The notes under the pieces: model-generated
Database searches by the model: none
What the model saw: the letters and a program-made list of their open reading frames with translations, nothing else
What the model was told of the DNA's origin: nothing
In this document: piece after piece, positions 33,176 to 42,500 of the stretch
How the letters are laid out: each line of letters begins with the position of its first letter
How positions within the stretch are numbered: position 1 is the stretch's first letter
Translations under genes and position numbers: made by a program
NCBI RefSeq assembly: GCF_025165795.1
Contig: NZ_JAJAGO010000016.1
Location: 108,659-172,658 of the forward strand
Source of the DNA: Streptomyces gossypii
GTDB lineage: Bacteria; Actinomycetota; Actinomycetes; Streptomycetales; Streptomycetaceae
DNA: 64,000 nucleotides
Direction: 5' to 3'

Positions 33176-36100
33176 GTGGCTGACCGTCTCTTCGTCCGTG
33201 GCGCTCGCGAGCACAACCTCAAGAACGTCTCCCTCGACCTCCCCCGTGACTCCCTCATCGTCTTCACGGGGCTCTCCGGGTCGGGGAAGTCCTCGCTCGC
33301 GTTCGACACGATCTTCGCCGAGGGGCAGCGACGCTACGTCGAGTCGCTCTCCTCTTACGCCCGCCAGTTCCTGGGGCAGATGGACAAACCCGATGTGGAC
33401 TTCATCGAGGGCCTGTCCCCCGCCGTCTCCATCGACCAGAAGTCGACCTCGCGCAATCCGCGCTCGACTGTCGGCACCATCACCGAGGTCTACGACTACC
33501 TGCGCTTGCTCTTCGCCCGCATCGGCAAGCCGCACTGTCCCGAGTGCGGCCGGCCGATCACCCGGCAGTCACCGCAGGCGATCGTGGACAAGGTGCTGGA
33601 TCTGGAGCCCGGCAGCCGCTTCCAGGTGCTCTCGCCACTGGTGCGGGAGCGCAAGGGCGAGTTCGTCGATCTCTTCTCCGAACTCCAGACCAAGGGGTAC
33701 AGCCGGGCCCGGGTGGACGGCGAGACCATCCAGCTCTCCGAGCCGCCCAAGCTGAAGAAGCAGGAGAAGCACACGATCGAGGTGGTGATCGACCGCCTCA
33801 CGGTGAAGGAGAGCGCCAAGCGGCGGCTCACCGACTCGGTGGAGACCGCGCTCGGCCTCTCCGGCGGCATGGTGATCCTCGACTTCGTCGATCTCCCCGA
33901 GGACGACCCGCAGCGCGAGCGGATGTACTCGGAGCATCTCTACTGCCCGCACGACGACCTCTCCTTCGAGGAGATGGAGCCGCGCTCCTTCTCCTTCAAC
34001 TCCCCCTTCGGCGCCTGCCCCGACTGCACCGGCATCGGGACCAGGATGGAGGTGGACCCGGAGCTGATCATTCCGGACGAGGACAAGTCCCTCGACGAGG
34101 GAGCGATCCACCCCTGGTCACACGGGCACACCAAGGACTACTTCGCCCGGCTGATCAACGCCCTGGCCGACTCCCTGGGCTTCCGTACGGACATCCCGTG
34201 GGCCGGGCTGCCGACGCGCGCCCGCAAGGCCCTGCTGAACGGCCACCGGACCCAGATCGAGGTGCGCTACCGCAACCGCTACGGGCGGGAGCGGGCCTAC
34301 ACCACCTCCTTCGAGGGCGCCGTGCCCTTCGTGCGGCGGCGGCACCAGGAGGCGGAGACCGACACCAGCCGGGAGCGCTTCGAGGGCTACATGCGCGAGG
34401 TGCACTGTCCGACCTGCCAGGGCACCCGGCTGAAGCCGGTGGTGCTCGCGGTCACCCTGCAGGGGCAGTCGATCGCGGACATCGCCGCGATGTCGATCAG
34501 CGAGTGCGCGGACTTCCTCGGCACCATGAAGCTCACCGCCCGCGAGAAGACGATCGCGGAGCGGGTGCTCAAGGAGGTGAACGAGCGGCTGCGGTTCCTC
34601 GTCGACGTCGGTCTGGACTACCTGTCGCTGAACCGCGCGGCGGGCACCCTCTCCGGCGGCGAGGCCCAGCGCATCCGGCTCGCGACCCAGATCGGCTCCG
34701 GGCTGGTGGGCGTGCTCTACGTGCTGGACGAGCCGTCCATCGGGCTGCACCAGCGCGACAACCACCGGCTGATGGAGACCCTCGTACGCCTGCGCGACCT
34801 GGGCAACACGCTCATCGTCGTCGAGCACGACGAGGACACCATCAAGGCCTCCGACTGGGTCGTGGACATCGGCCCGGGCGCCGGTGAGCACGGCGGCGAG
34901 GTCGTGCACAGCGGGCCGTTGACGGAGCTGCTGAAGAACGAGAGGTCGGTGACCGGCCAGTATCTCTCCGGCCGGAAGAAGATCCCCACCCCGGACATCC
35001 GCCGTCCGGTGGACCCCACCCGCAGACTCACGGTGCACGGCGCGCGGGAGAACAACCTCCGGGACCTCGCTGTCAGCTTCCCGCTCGGGGTGCTGACCGC
35101 GGTCACCGGGGTGTCCGGATCCGGTAAGTCGACGCTGGTCAACGACATCCTCTACACCCACCTCGCACGGGAGCTGAACGGCGCCAAGTCGGTGCCCGGA
35201 CGGCACACCCGGGTGGACGGCGACGACCTGGTGGACAAGGTCGTGCACGTCGACCAGTCGCCGATCGGCCGTACGCCGCGCTCCAACCCGGCGACGTACA
35301 CGGGCGTGTTCGACCATGTGCGGCGGCTGTTCGCGGAGACGATGGAGGCGAAGGTGCGCGGCTACCAGCCGGGCCGCTTCTCCTTCAACGTCAAGGGCGG
35401 CCGGTGCGAGAACTGCTCGGGCGACGGCACCATCAAGATCGAGATGAACTTCCTCCCGGACGTCTACGTGCCCTGCGAGGTCTGCCACGGCGCGCGCTAC
35501 AACCGGGAGACGCTGGAGGTCCACTTCAAGGGCAAGTCCATCGCCGAGGTCCTCGACATGCCGATCGAGGAGGCCGTGGACTTCTTCGCGGCCGTCCCCG
35601 CCATCTCCCGGCACCTGCGCACGCTCAACGACGTGGGCCTGGGCTACGTACGGCTCGGCCAGTCCGCACCCACCCTCTCCGGCGGCGAGGCGCAGCGCGT
35701 CAAGCTCGCCAGTGAGCTGCAGAAGCGCAGCACCGGCCGGACGGTCTACGTGCTGGACGAGCCCACCACCGGGCTGCACTTCGAGGACATCAGCAAGCTG
35801 ATCGGAGTGCTCTCCGGGCTTGTCGACAAGGGCAACACGGTGATCGTCATCGAGCACAACCTCGATGTGATCAAGACGGCGGACTGGGTCGTCGACATGG
35901 GCCCGGAAGGCGGCAGCGGAGGCGGACTGCTGGTCGCGGAAGGGACGCCGGAGCAGGTCGCCGGCGTGACGGCCAGTCATACGGGCAAGTTCCTCCGTGA
36001 CCTGCTGGCCGACGGGCTGAGCGAGGCGGACGTGGTGGTGCCCGCGGCGCGCGAGAACGGCAAGGGCGCGGCGAAGACCGCGGCAAAGGCGCCCGCCAAG

Positions 36101-36208
36101 AGCCCGGCCAAGGCGCCTGCCAAGGCCGCCGCGAAGACCGTGAAGAAGGCTCCGGCGGCGAAGAAGGCCGTGAAGAGCACCGCGAAGGCGGCCGCGCGCA
36201 AGAACTGA
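33176..36208 (+). CDS. uvrA: excinuclease ABC subunit A
   Basis: A 1010-residue damage-recognition ATPase. The two ABC modules have Walker A motifs GLSGSGKSS and GVSGSGKST and signatures LSGGEAQRIRLA and LSGGEAQRVKLA. Zinc cysteine pairs include CPECG, CPTCQG and CENCSGDG...CEVC. The last 60 residues are a histone H1-like Lys/Ala/Pro tail (repeats of AAKTAAKAPAK type), which should add nonspecific DNA binding. The GTG at 33176 (V-ADRLFVRGAREHN) is preferred over 33164 because the AAGGAAAGG site would overlap the earlier start. Confidence 0.96.
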   Translation: MADRLFVRGAREHNLKNVSLDLPRDSLIVFTGLSGSGKSSLAFDTIFAEGQRRYVESLSSYARQFLGQMDKPDVDFIEGLSPAVSIDQKSTSRNPRSTVGTITEVYDYLRLLFARIGKPHCPECGRPITRQSPQAIVDKVLDLEPGSRFQVLSPLVRERKGEFVDLFSELQTKGYSRARVDGETIQLSEPPKLKKQEKHTIEVVIDRLTVKESAKRRLTDSVETALGLSGGMVILDFVDLPEDDPQRERMYSEHLYCPHDDLSFEEMEPRSFSFNSPFGACPDCTGIGTRMEVDPELIIPDEDKSLDEGAIHPWSHGHTKDYFARLINALADSLGFRTDIPWAGLPTRARKALLNGHRTQIEVRYRNRYGRERAYTTSFEGAVPFVRRRHQEAETDTSRERFEGYMREVHCPTCQGTRLKPVVLAVTLQGQSIADIAAMSISECADFLGTMKLTAREKTIAERVLKEVNERLRFLVDVGLDYLSLNRAAGTLSGGEAQRIRLATQIGSGLVGVLYVLDEPSIGLHQRDNHRLMETLVRLRDLGNTLIVVEHDEDTIKASDWVVDIGPGAGEHGGEVVHSGPLTELLKNERSVTGQYLSGRKKIPTPDIRRPVDPTRRLTVHGARENNLRDLAVSFPLGVLTAVTGVSGSGKSTLVNDILYTHLARELNGAKSVPGRHTRVDGDDLVDKVVHVDQSPIGRTPRSNPATYTGVFDHVRRLFAETMEAKVRGYQPGRFSFNVKGGRCENCSGDGTIKIEMNFLPDVYVPCEVCHGARYNRETLEVHFKGKSIAEVLDMPIEEAVDFFAAVPAISRHLRTLNDVGLGYVRLGQSAPTLSGGEAQRVKLASELQKRSTGRTVYVLDEPTTGLHFEDISKLIGVLSGLVDKGNTVIVIEHNLDVIKTADWVVDMGPEGGSGGGLLVAEGTPEQVAGVTASHTGKFLRDLLADGLSEADVVVPAARENGKGAAKTAAKAPAKSPAKAPAKAAAKTVKKAPAAKKAVKSTAKAAARKN

Positions 36209-36232
36209 GCGGAGACGACGTAGGGTCGCGCC

Positions 36233-36655
36233 ATGCAGAATTCGACTCCGCATGGCGCGGCGCGCCGTACCGTCCTGCACGGTGCGGCGGTTGCCGGGCT
36301 CGGCCTGACGGCCGCCGCATGCTCCGACGATCCGGACGACTCCGCGACCCCGACCGCACCGGTCAGCCTCGGCTCATCCGGGTCCGTCCCGGTGGGCGGG
36401 GCGAAGCTCTACCGGGAGGAGAAGCTGGTGGTCGCCCAGCCCGCCGAGGGTGACTTCCGCGCCTTCAGCGCGGTGTGCACGCACAAGGGCTGTGTGCTCA
36501 GCTCCGTCGAGCGGACGGAGGGCCACTGCGCCTGCCACGGCAGCCGCTTCGACGTCACCTCCGGTGAGGTGCTCCAGGGCCCGGCGACCAAGCCGCTGCC
36601 GAAGGTCCCGGTACGTGCGAAGGGCGGCGAGCTGACCGCCGGGCCGCAGGACTGA
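36233..36655 (+). CDS. Rieske [2Fe-2S] lipoprotein
   Basis: A 140-residue exported iron-sulfur protein. A twin-arginine-like RRTVLHGAAVAGLGLTAAAC signal ends at a lipobox-type Cys30. The Rieske ligands are complete: C82-T-H84 and C99-A-C-H102, with the disulfide pair Cys87/Cys101. A membrane-anchored electron carrier is likely; its partner is not encoded nearby. Only 24 bp separate it from uvrA, so read-through transcription is possible. Confidence 0.85.
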   Translation: MQNSTPHGAARRTVLHGAAVAGLGLTAAACSDDPDDSATPTAPVSLGSSGSVPVGGAKLYREEKLVVAQPAEGDFRAFSAVCTHKGCVLSSVERTEGHCACHGSRFDVTSGEVLQGPATKPLPKVPVRAKGGELTAGPQD

Positions 36656-36699
36656 CCGGAAGGGCGCCGGCGAGGGCGGCCCGCCCTGTTCACGTCCGT

Positions 36700-37614
36700 T
36701 CAGGCCCAGTCCCAGCCGATTCCGAGGAGCCCCGGCCCTGCGCTCTGCTCCGCCAGGTGCACCATCCGATGGCGCCCGGTGAGCGTCAGCTCGCGCTGCC
36801 CCGTGGGCCGCGCCCCCGGTGTCGTACGGGTGAAACCTCGGCATTGCACCGGAAGGGCGGCCTCGTCGAACCGCACCTGGAGAAGGTACTGCCCGCCGCC
36901 GAAGCTGAACCCGCGCACATACTCGCGGCAGGCGGGGCCGGTGCCGTCCTCGAAGCTGTAGCCGAAGACATGGGTGTCGCCGGACCGCAGACGGGTGTCG
37001 AACAACAGCTCGGCGACGACGATCCCGGCCTCCTCGTGCCTGCGGACCCTGCCCGCCCGGCAGTTCTCCATCCCCCGCAGCCCGACGCGTGCCGGAGCGC
37101 AGCCGGGATCGCCGTAGTGGATGGCGACATAGCGGTCAACGCCGTCCCGGTGCGCGCGGACGACCTGCTGCGAGTCGCGCCCCACCAGTTCGCGGGATGC
37201 CCCGACGCGTACCCGTTCGAAATGGCTGATGGTGTGCAGCCCGCCGTCGGCAGGTGTCCCCAGCGCGTCGAACAGCTGGTACAGCGGGCCTGAGGCATCC
37301 AGCAGGGAGCGGTAGGGGCGGGCGGGGGGACGCTCCGCACCGGGCGGGGGTGCCAGCAGCCGGATGAGCGCGTCCGGTGGCAGATCCAGCACCTCTTCCA
37401 GCGCGCGCACCGCGCGCAGCGACTCCGCCCGTACCGGCCGACGGGTGCCCTGCTGCCAGTAACTGAGGCTGGTGACCCCCACCTGGATGCCCTGCTGCGC
37501 CAGCCGCCGCTGAATGCGGTGCAGCGCGAGGCCGCGCGCCTCGATGGCGGCGCGCAGCGCGAGGGGGAAAGGTCCGGTGCGCAGTCGCTGCTCCAGCTCC
37601 GAGTGGACGTTCAC
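36700..37614 (-). CDS. helix-turn-helix (XRE-like) transcriptional regulator
   Basis: A 304-residue protein. An N-terminal helix-turn-helix (ALHRIQRRLAQQGIQVGVTSLSYWQQGTRRP, residues about 27-60) is followed by a roughly 200-residue C-terminal domain unlike common effectors. The family is frequent in streptomycetes and otherwise uncharacterised. GTG start. It is divergent from the cysteine protease gene, with a 14-bp palindrome and GTTCAC repeats between, so it may control the protease pair and itself. Confidence 0.7.
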   Translation of the reverse strand: MNVHSELEQRLRTGPFPLALRAAIEARGLALHRIQRRLAQQGIQVGVTSLSYWQQGTRRPVRAESLRAVRALEEVLDLPPDALIRLLAPPPGAERPPARPYRSLLDASGPLYQLFDALGTPADGGLHTISHFERVRVGASRELVGRDSQQVVRAHRDGVDRYVAIHYGDPGCAPARVGLRGMENCRAGRVRRHEEAGIVVAELLFDTRLRSGDTHVFGYSFEDGTGPACREYVRGFSFGGGQYLLQVRFDEAALPVQCRGFTRTTPGARPTGQRELTLTGRHRMVHLAEQSAGPGLLGIGWDWA

Positions 37615-37766
37615 CGGCTGAGCCCCCTTCTCGCACAGGTCGCCAGTACGGCCTGGCCTGGCGTTCACATCGGCGCCTGCCCGTTCACACCGGCCCTTCA
37701 CCGCGCATTGAAGCTCGTTGACCTGCGAACGGCAACTCTCCATGCTCATGGCAAACGAGGACGACC

Positions 37767-37780
37767 CGCATCCGGATGCG
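37767..37780. promoter_or_regulatory. 14-bp perfect palindrome, candidate operator
   Basis: CGCATCCGGATGCG lies 39 bp before the protease start in the divergent intergenic region. GTTCACA repeats (37663-37669, 37683-37689) and CTTCACC (37696-37702) lie nearby. Confidence 0.45.
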
Positions 37781-37818
37781 CTTCTCCACTCCCCTCACCC
37801 CCCCTCGGGAGGAACGCC

Positions 37819-38475
37819 ATGCCCCTGTCCCCCACCCGGCCGCGCACCACGGGCCGGACCCGCCCCCGCCGCAGACGGTTCGCCGTCACGGCCCTGGCCG
37901 CGGCCACCCTGCTGGCCGTACCCGGTGCCGTCGCCACCGCCGCGCCCGGGGGCGCGGCCGTCGCCACCGCCGCGCCCGGCGGTACGGAGGCGAGCGCCGC
38001 GAACCGGCTCGACATCACCATGCAGGCGCAGCAGCAGAGCAACTGGTGCTGGGCCGCCGGAGGCAACACCATCGCGTCCTACTACGGCCGGAACTACAGC
38101 CAGAACCAGTTCTGCAACGCCTCCTTCGGGAGGCAGCAGGGCTACGACTGCCCCAACTGGCAGGCAACGCTGGGCGATGTGCAGCGGGGACTGAGCTGGG
38201 CGGGGGTCCGCCCCGGCTCGTATGTCAACGGCTGGCTGAACTACTCCACCGTACGGGGCGAGATCGACGCCGGCCGCCCGGTCGAGACCCGGATCGGCTG
38301 GGACAGCGGCGGCGGTCACATGCATGTCCTCTACGGCTACGACACCAGCTCCAGCTGGGTGTACTGGGGAGACCCGTGGCCGTCGAGCGGGCGCTACAAC
38401 TGGGCTTCGCACAACTGGTATGTGAACAACAGTTCGTTCGACTGGACCCACTCGCTCTACCGGATCGGAGCGTGA
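37819..38475 (+). CDS. secreted papain-like (C39/C70-type) cysteine protease
   Basis: A 218-residue exported protein. A twin-basic signal region runs to about residue 42, and the leader contains an AVATAAPGG duplication. The active-site block is QQSNWCWAAGGNTIASYYG with nucleophile Cys77. GGGHMHVLYGYD supplies the His, and VYWGDPW the likely third residue. GGGAGGA precedes the ATG. It is followed after 7 bp by a membrane-anchored partner gene. Confidence 0.85.
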   Translation: MPLSPTRPRTTGRTRPRRRRFAVTALAAATLLAVPGAVATAAPGGAAVATAAPGGTEASAANRLDITMQAQQQSNWCWAAGGNTIASYYGRNYSQNQFCNASFGRQQGYDCPNWQATLGDVQRGLSWAGVRPGSYVNGWLNYSTVRGEIDAGRPVETRIGWDSGGGHMHVLYGYDTSSSWVYWGDPWPSSGRYNWASHNWYVNNSSFDWTHSLYRIGA

Positions 38476-38482
38476 GGCGGCC

Positions 38483-39340
38483 ATGACGCAGCACACCGGG
38501 CATTCCCCGCTGACCCGGCGCGCGGGCGTCGCGGGCGCGTTCGCCGCGCTGCTGCTCGCCACGGCGGGCCAGGCGCACGCGAAGGACACCCCGGCCCCGC
38601 CCCGTGCTCCCGCGGCCTTTGAACTGGCCGAGGCGCGGAAGGCGGTGACGGCCACGGAGTCGGACAAGGTACTCGCCCGCTTCTTCGCCCGGGACGGGGC
38701 GGTCAGCCGGTCCGCCGCCGACCCGAAGGCCCAGGGGGCGACGGTGCCGGTCTACTTCCTCTCCGCGGACTTCGTGCGGGGCGACACCGGCGCGCCGGTC
38801 GCCGAACTGGAGTTCCTGGCCACTCGCACGACCTCCTCGGACGGCCAGGTGGCCTCGGTCTGGACAGCCGCCACGGACGGCGCATGGCGGGTCGTCAACA
38901 TCGCTACCGGAGACGACGAGACGGCCTTCGCCGCGAAGGGAGCCCGCAAGGCCGCGGGCGGCACGGTCTTCCGCGAGCCGCAGATCGACGCGTGGTACGT
39001 CCTCGACGGCGACCGGGTGCTGCCGCTGGACGCGCACGCGCGGAAGGCGGTGGGCACACGCGGCACGACGGTGGACGCCTACCGGCAGCGGGTGCACGAG
39101 GCGTACGGGGACAAGCTGCCCGGGTCGGGATACGACAGGAAGGGCTCGGCGGGCGGCTTCGGCCCGCAAAAGGCCCCGGCCGCCGGGGCCGAGCAGCCCG
39201 CGCGGACGGCGGCGGCTTCCACCTCGCCGTCCACCGGCGAGGTCACGCCCACGCTGCTGACCGGTGCCGGGGCGGTTACCGCAGCGGCAGCGGCAGGCGC
39301 CTGGCTCCTGCGACGACGCGGGCGTGGTTCGACCGCCTGA
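38483..39340 (+). CDS. exported protein with C-terminal membrane anchor, partner of the cysteine protease
   Basis: A 285-residue protein. The signal peptide ends at AHA-K (about residue 34). A mixed alpha/beta ectodomain follows (VPVYFLSADFVRGD, AWRVVNIATGDDE, DAWYVLDGDRVLPLD). An Ala/Ser/Pro stalk leads to one hydrophobic span (LLTGAGAVTAAAAAGAWLL) and a basic tail (RRRGR). That is a cell-wall or membrane-surface topology without a clear sortase motif. It starts 7 bp after the protease stop. It may be an inhibitor, chaperone or anchor for the protease; this is inferred only from context. Confidence 0.7.
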   Translation: MTQHTGHSPLTRRAGVAGAFAALLLATAGQAHAKDTPAPPRAPAAFELAEARKAVTATESDKVLARFFARDGAVSRSAADPKAQGATVPVYFLSADFVRGDTGAPVAELEFLATRTTSSDGQVASVWTAATDGAWRVVNIATGDDETAFAAKGARKAAGGTVFREPQIDAWYVLDGDRVLPLDAHARKAVGTRGTTVDAYRQRVHEAYGDKLPGSGYDRKGSAGGFGPQKAPAAGAEQPARTAAASTSPSTGEVTPTLLTGAGAVTAAAAAGAWLLRRRGRGSTA

Positions 39341-39360
39341 GCCGGCGTCAGCGATACCGT

Positions 39361-39395
39361 GTGCCCCGTCTTCCGTAAAACGGAACGCGGGGCAC
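39361..39395 (+). terminator. terminator after the protease-partner operon
   Basis: Stem GTGCCCCG-TC-TTCCGT / ACGGAA-CG-CGGGGCAC with an AAA loop, 21 bp after the stop. Confidence 0.7.
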
Positions 39396-39510
39396 CGGTT
39401 GTTACCCGCAATTTCTTCCAAGCCCTCTGGTGTAGACCGGTCACACTTGCCACGCTGTGCGGCTGTGTGCGCAGGAAGCGCACACGCCTCACGTCTCGGT
39501 GGGAGATGTT

Positions 39511-42500
39511 GTGACTCAAGTCCACACACGCGAAAGACTCTGCGCGCGTGCGCTGATACCAGCGGCGACCGCGCTCGCGCTCATGGCCGGACTCGCGCCC
39601 TCGGCCCACGGCGCACCCGCGCCGTCCGGCGCGACGGCGCGGCACGCCGTACCGGCCGCGTCCGGATCCGCGCAGCACGGGCGGACCGCGAACGACGGGC
39701 CCGGCGCCGACGACGGCGGCATGGAGCTCTCCAGGGCGAGCCGTCCCGTCGCGCCCGGCACCACGCTGACCTCCTTCGACCGGCTCAACCCGGGCAAGTG
39801 GCTGCGAGCCGACGCGCTGAGCGTCGACCTGAAGGGCGGTGCGCGATTCGATTACCTGTCCTCCGGAAAGGTGTCGGAGCGCGGCACGGTCACCGAGCTG
39901 GCCAAGGCGCACAACCCGGGCGAGGGACGGCGCACCGTCGCCGCGCTCAACGCCGACTTCTTCGACATCAACGAGACCGGCGCCCCGCTCAGCCCCGGCG
40001 TACGGGACGGGAAGCCCACTCACTCCCCCGCCCCGGGCAACTCCACCGTGGTGGGCATCGGCCCACAGAGCGCGGGCCGCATCCTCGATCTCTACTTCGA
40101 GGGCAGCGTCACCCTGCCGGACGGCGAGCAGCCGCTCGACGCGTACAACGCGGCCAACGTCCCCGACGGCGGCATCGGCGTCTACAACGCGCAGTGGGGT
40201 GCGGCGGACCGTGCGCTCACCACCGACGGAGCCTCCGGCACCACGGAGGTGACCGTACGGGACGGCAAGGTGGCCTCGGTCTCCGGGGAGCCCGGCAAGG
40301 GCGACATCCCGACCGGCAGCACGGTGCTGCTCGGCCGCGACGCCGGTGCCGAGAAGCTGGCGCAGCTGGAGACCGGTGACCCCGTGTCGGTCGAGTACGA
40401 CGTGCGTACGGACGACGGCAGCGAGGTCCCGCGCACGGCGGTCGGCGGGCGCGGTGTGCTGGTCGAGGACGGCGAGCCGCAGGACTGGGAGGGGAGGCCG
40501 AACAACGCGACGGCGCCCCGTACGGCGGTCGGCTTCTCCAAGGACGGCTCGACGATGCACGTCCTCACCGTCGACGGCCGTCAGGCCGCCTCCGGCGGTG
40601 TCACCCTGACCGAACTGGCCCGGATGATGGACGAGCTGGGCGCCCACGACGCGCTCAACCTCGACGGCGGCGGCTCGTCCACACTCGTCGCCCGCGAACC
40701 CGGCTCGGACACCACCCAGTTGGCGAACGCCCCCTCGGACGGTCAGGAGCGCGAGGTCCCCAACGGACTGGCGCTGACCGCCCCCGACGGCAGCGGGCGG
40801 CTCAAGGGCTTCTGGGTGGAGACAGCCGCGGACCCGGCGAAGGCGCCGACCGCGGACAACGTGCCCGGCGGGCACCCGGAGCGCGTCTTCCCGGGCCTGA
40901 CCCGGCAGTTGACGGCGGCCGGCTACGACGAGTCGTACGGTCCCGCCGAGGGCTCGCCGCACTGGCGCGTCGGCACTCCCCGCATCGGCCGGGTGGACAA
41001 GGACGGCACCTTCCACGCGCGACGCGGCGGCACCACCGAGGTGACGGCCCGCTCCCGGCGGGCCGAGGGGTCCACCAAGCTGGAGGTCATCGGCGAACTG
41101 GACCGCGTACGGGCCTCGCAGGAGCGGGTCGGCCTGGCCAAGCAGGGCGACAAGGGCACGTTCGGCATCATCGGCTACGACGCGCGGGGCACCAGCGCCC
41201 CCATCGACCCGGCGGACGTCGAGCTCGACTACGACCGCTCGCTGTTCACCGTCACCCCGGACCCGGCGGGCGGCGGCTTCACCGTCTCGGCACGCAAGGC
41301 CGACGCGTCCGGGCAGGTCACCGCCACCGTCGACGGACACACCACGGTGCTCGGCGTCACGGCCGGACTGCGCGACCAGCGGGTGGCGGACTTCGAGGAC
41401 GCCGCCGACTGGAAGTTCAGCGCGGCACGGGCCGAGGGCTCGGTCTCGGCCGAGCCCGCCGGGCAGGAGGGCACCGGGCTCCGGCTGGACTACGACTTCA
41501 CCAAGTCCACCGCCACCCGCGCCGCCTATGTCAGCCCGCCGGGCCACACAGCCGTGCCGGGGCAGCCGCAGAGCTTCACCCTTTCACTCAAGGGCGACGG
41601 CAAGGGCGCCTGGCCCTCACTCCAGCTGACGGACGCGGAAGGCACCAGCCAGGTGCTGCGCGGCCCGCACGTCGACTGGGAAGGCTGGCGGCAGATCACC
41701 TTCGAGGTGCCGGAGGGCGTCAGCTATCCGCTGGACCTGCGCCGCTTCTACCTCGCCGAGACCCGGTCCGCCGAGCAGTACAGCAGCAGCGTGGTGATCG
41801 ACGAACTCACCGCACAGACACCGCCGGATCTGGAGCTGCCCGCGGCGGAGCCGGTGCGCGACCCGCTGATCTCGACGGCGTCCGATGTGCGGGGGCACGA
41901 CTGGCGGTTCGCGGTGATGTCCGACGCCCAGTTCGTCGCCCGGGACCCGGACAGCGAGATCGTGCGGCAGGCCCGGCGGACCCTGCGCGAGATCCGTGCG
42001 GCCGAGCCGGACTTCGTCGTCGTCAACGGCGACCTGGTGGACGAGGGCTCGCCCGCCGACCTGGCGTTCGCCCGCAGCGTCCTGGAGGACGAGCTGGGCG
42101 ACGCGGTGCCCTGGTACTACGTGCCGGGCAACCACGAGATAATGGGCGGGAAGATCGACAACTTCGTGCAGGAGTTCGGCCCCGCGCAGCGCACCTTCGA
42201 CCACAAGGGCACCCGCTTCCTCACCCTGGACACCTCCTCGCTGACCCTGCGGGGCGGCGGCTTCGGGCAGATCGAGGAACTGCGCGAGCAACTGGACGCG
42301 GCACGCCGCGACCCGGCGGTGCGCTCGGTGGCCGTCATCCAGCACACACCGCCGCGTGATCCGACGCCGCAGGAGGCCAGCAGGCTGACCGACCGGCTGG
42401 AGGCCGACCTGCTGGAGGACTGGCTGGGCGACTTCCGTGCGCGCTCGGGCAAGGGCGTGATGTTCATCGGTTCACACGTCGGGGTCTTCGACGCCTCACG

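Noticed and set aside
34118..36280. 720-residue minus-strand open frame
   Set aside because: Antisense to uvrA.
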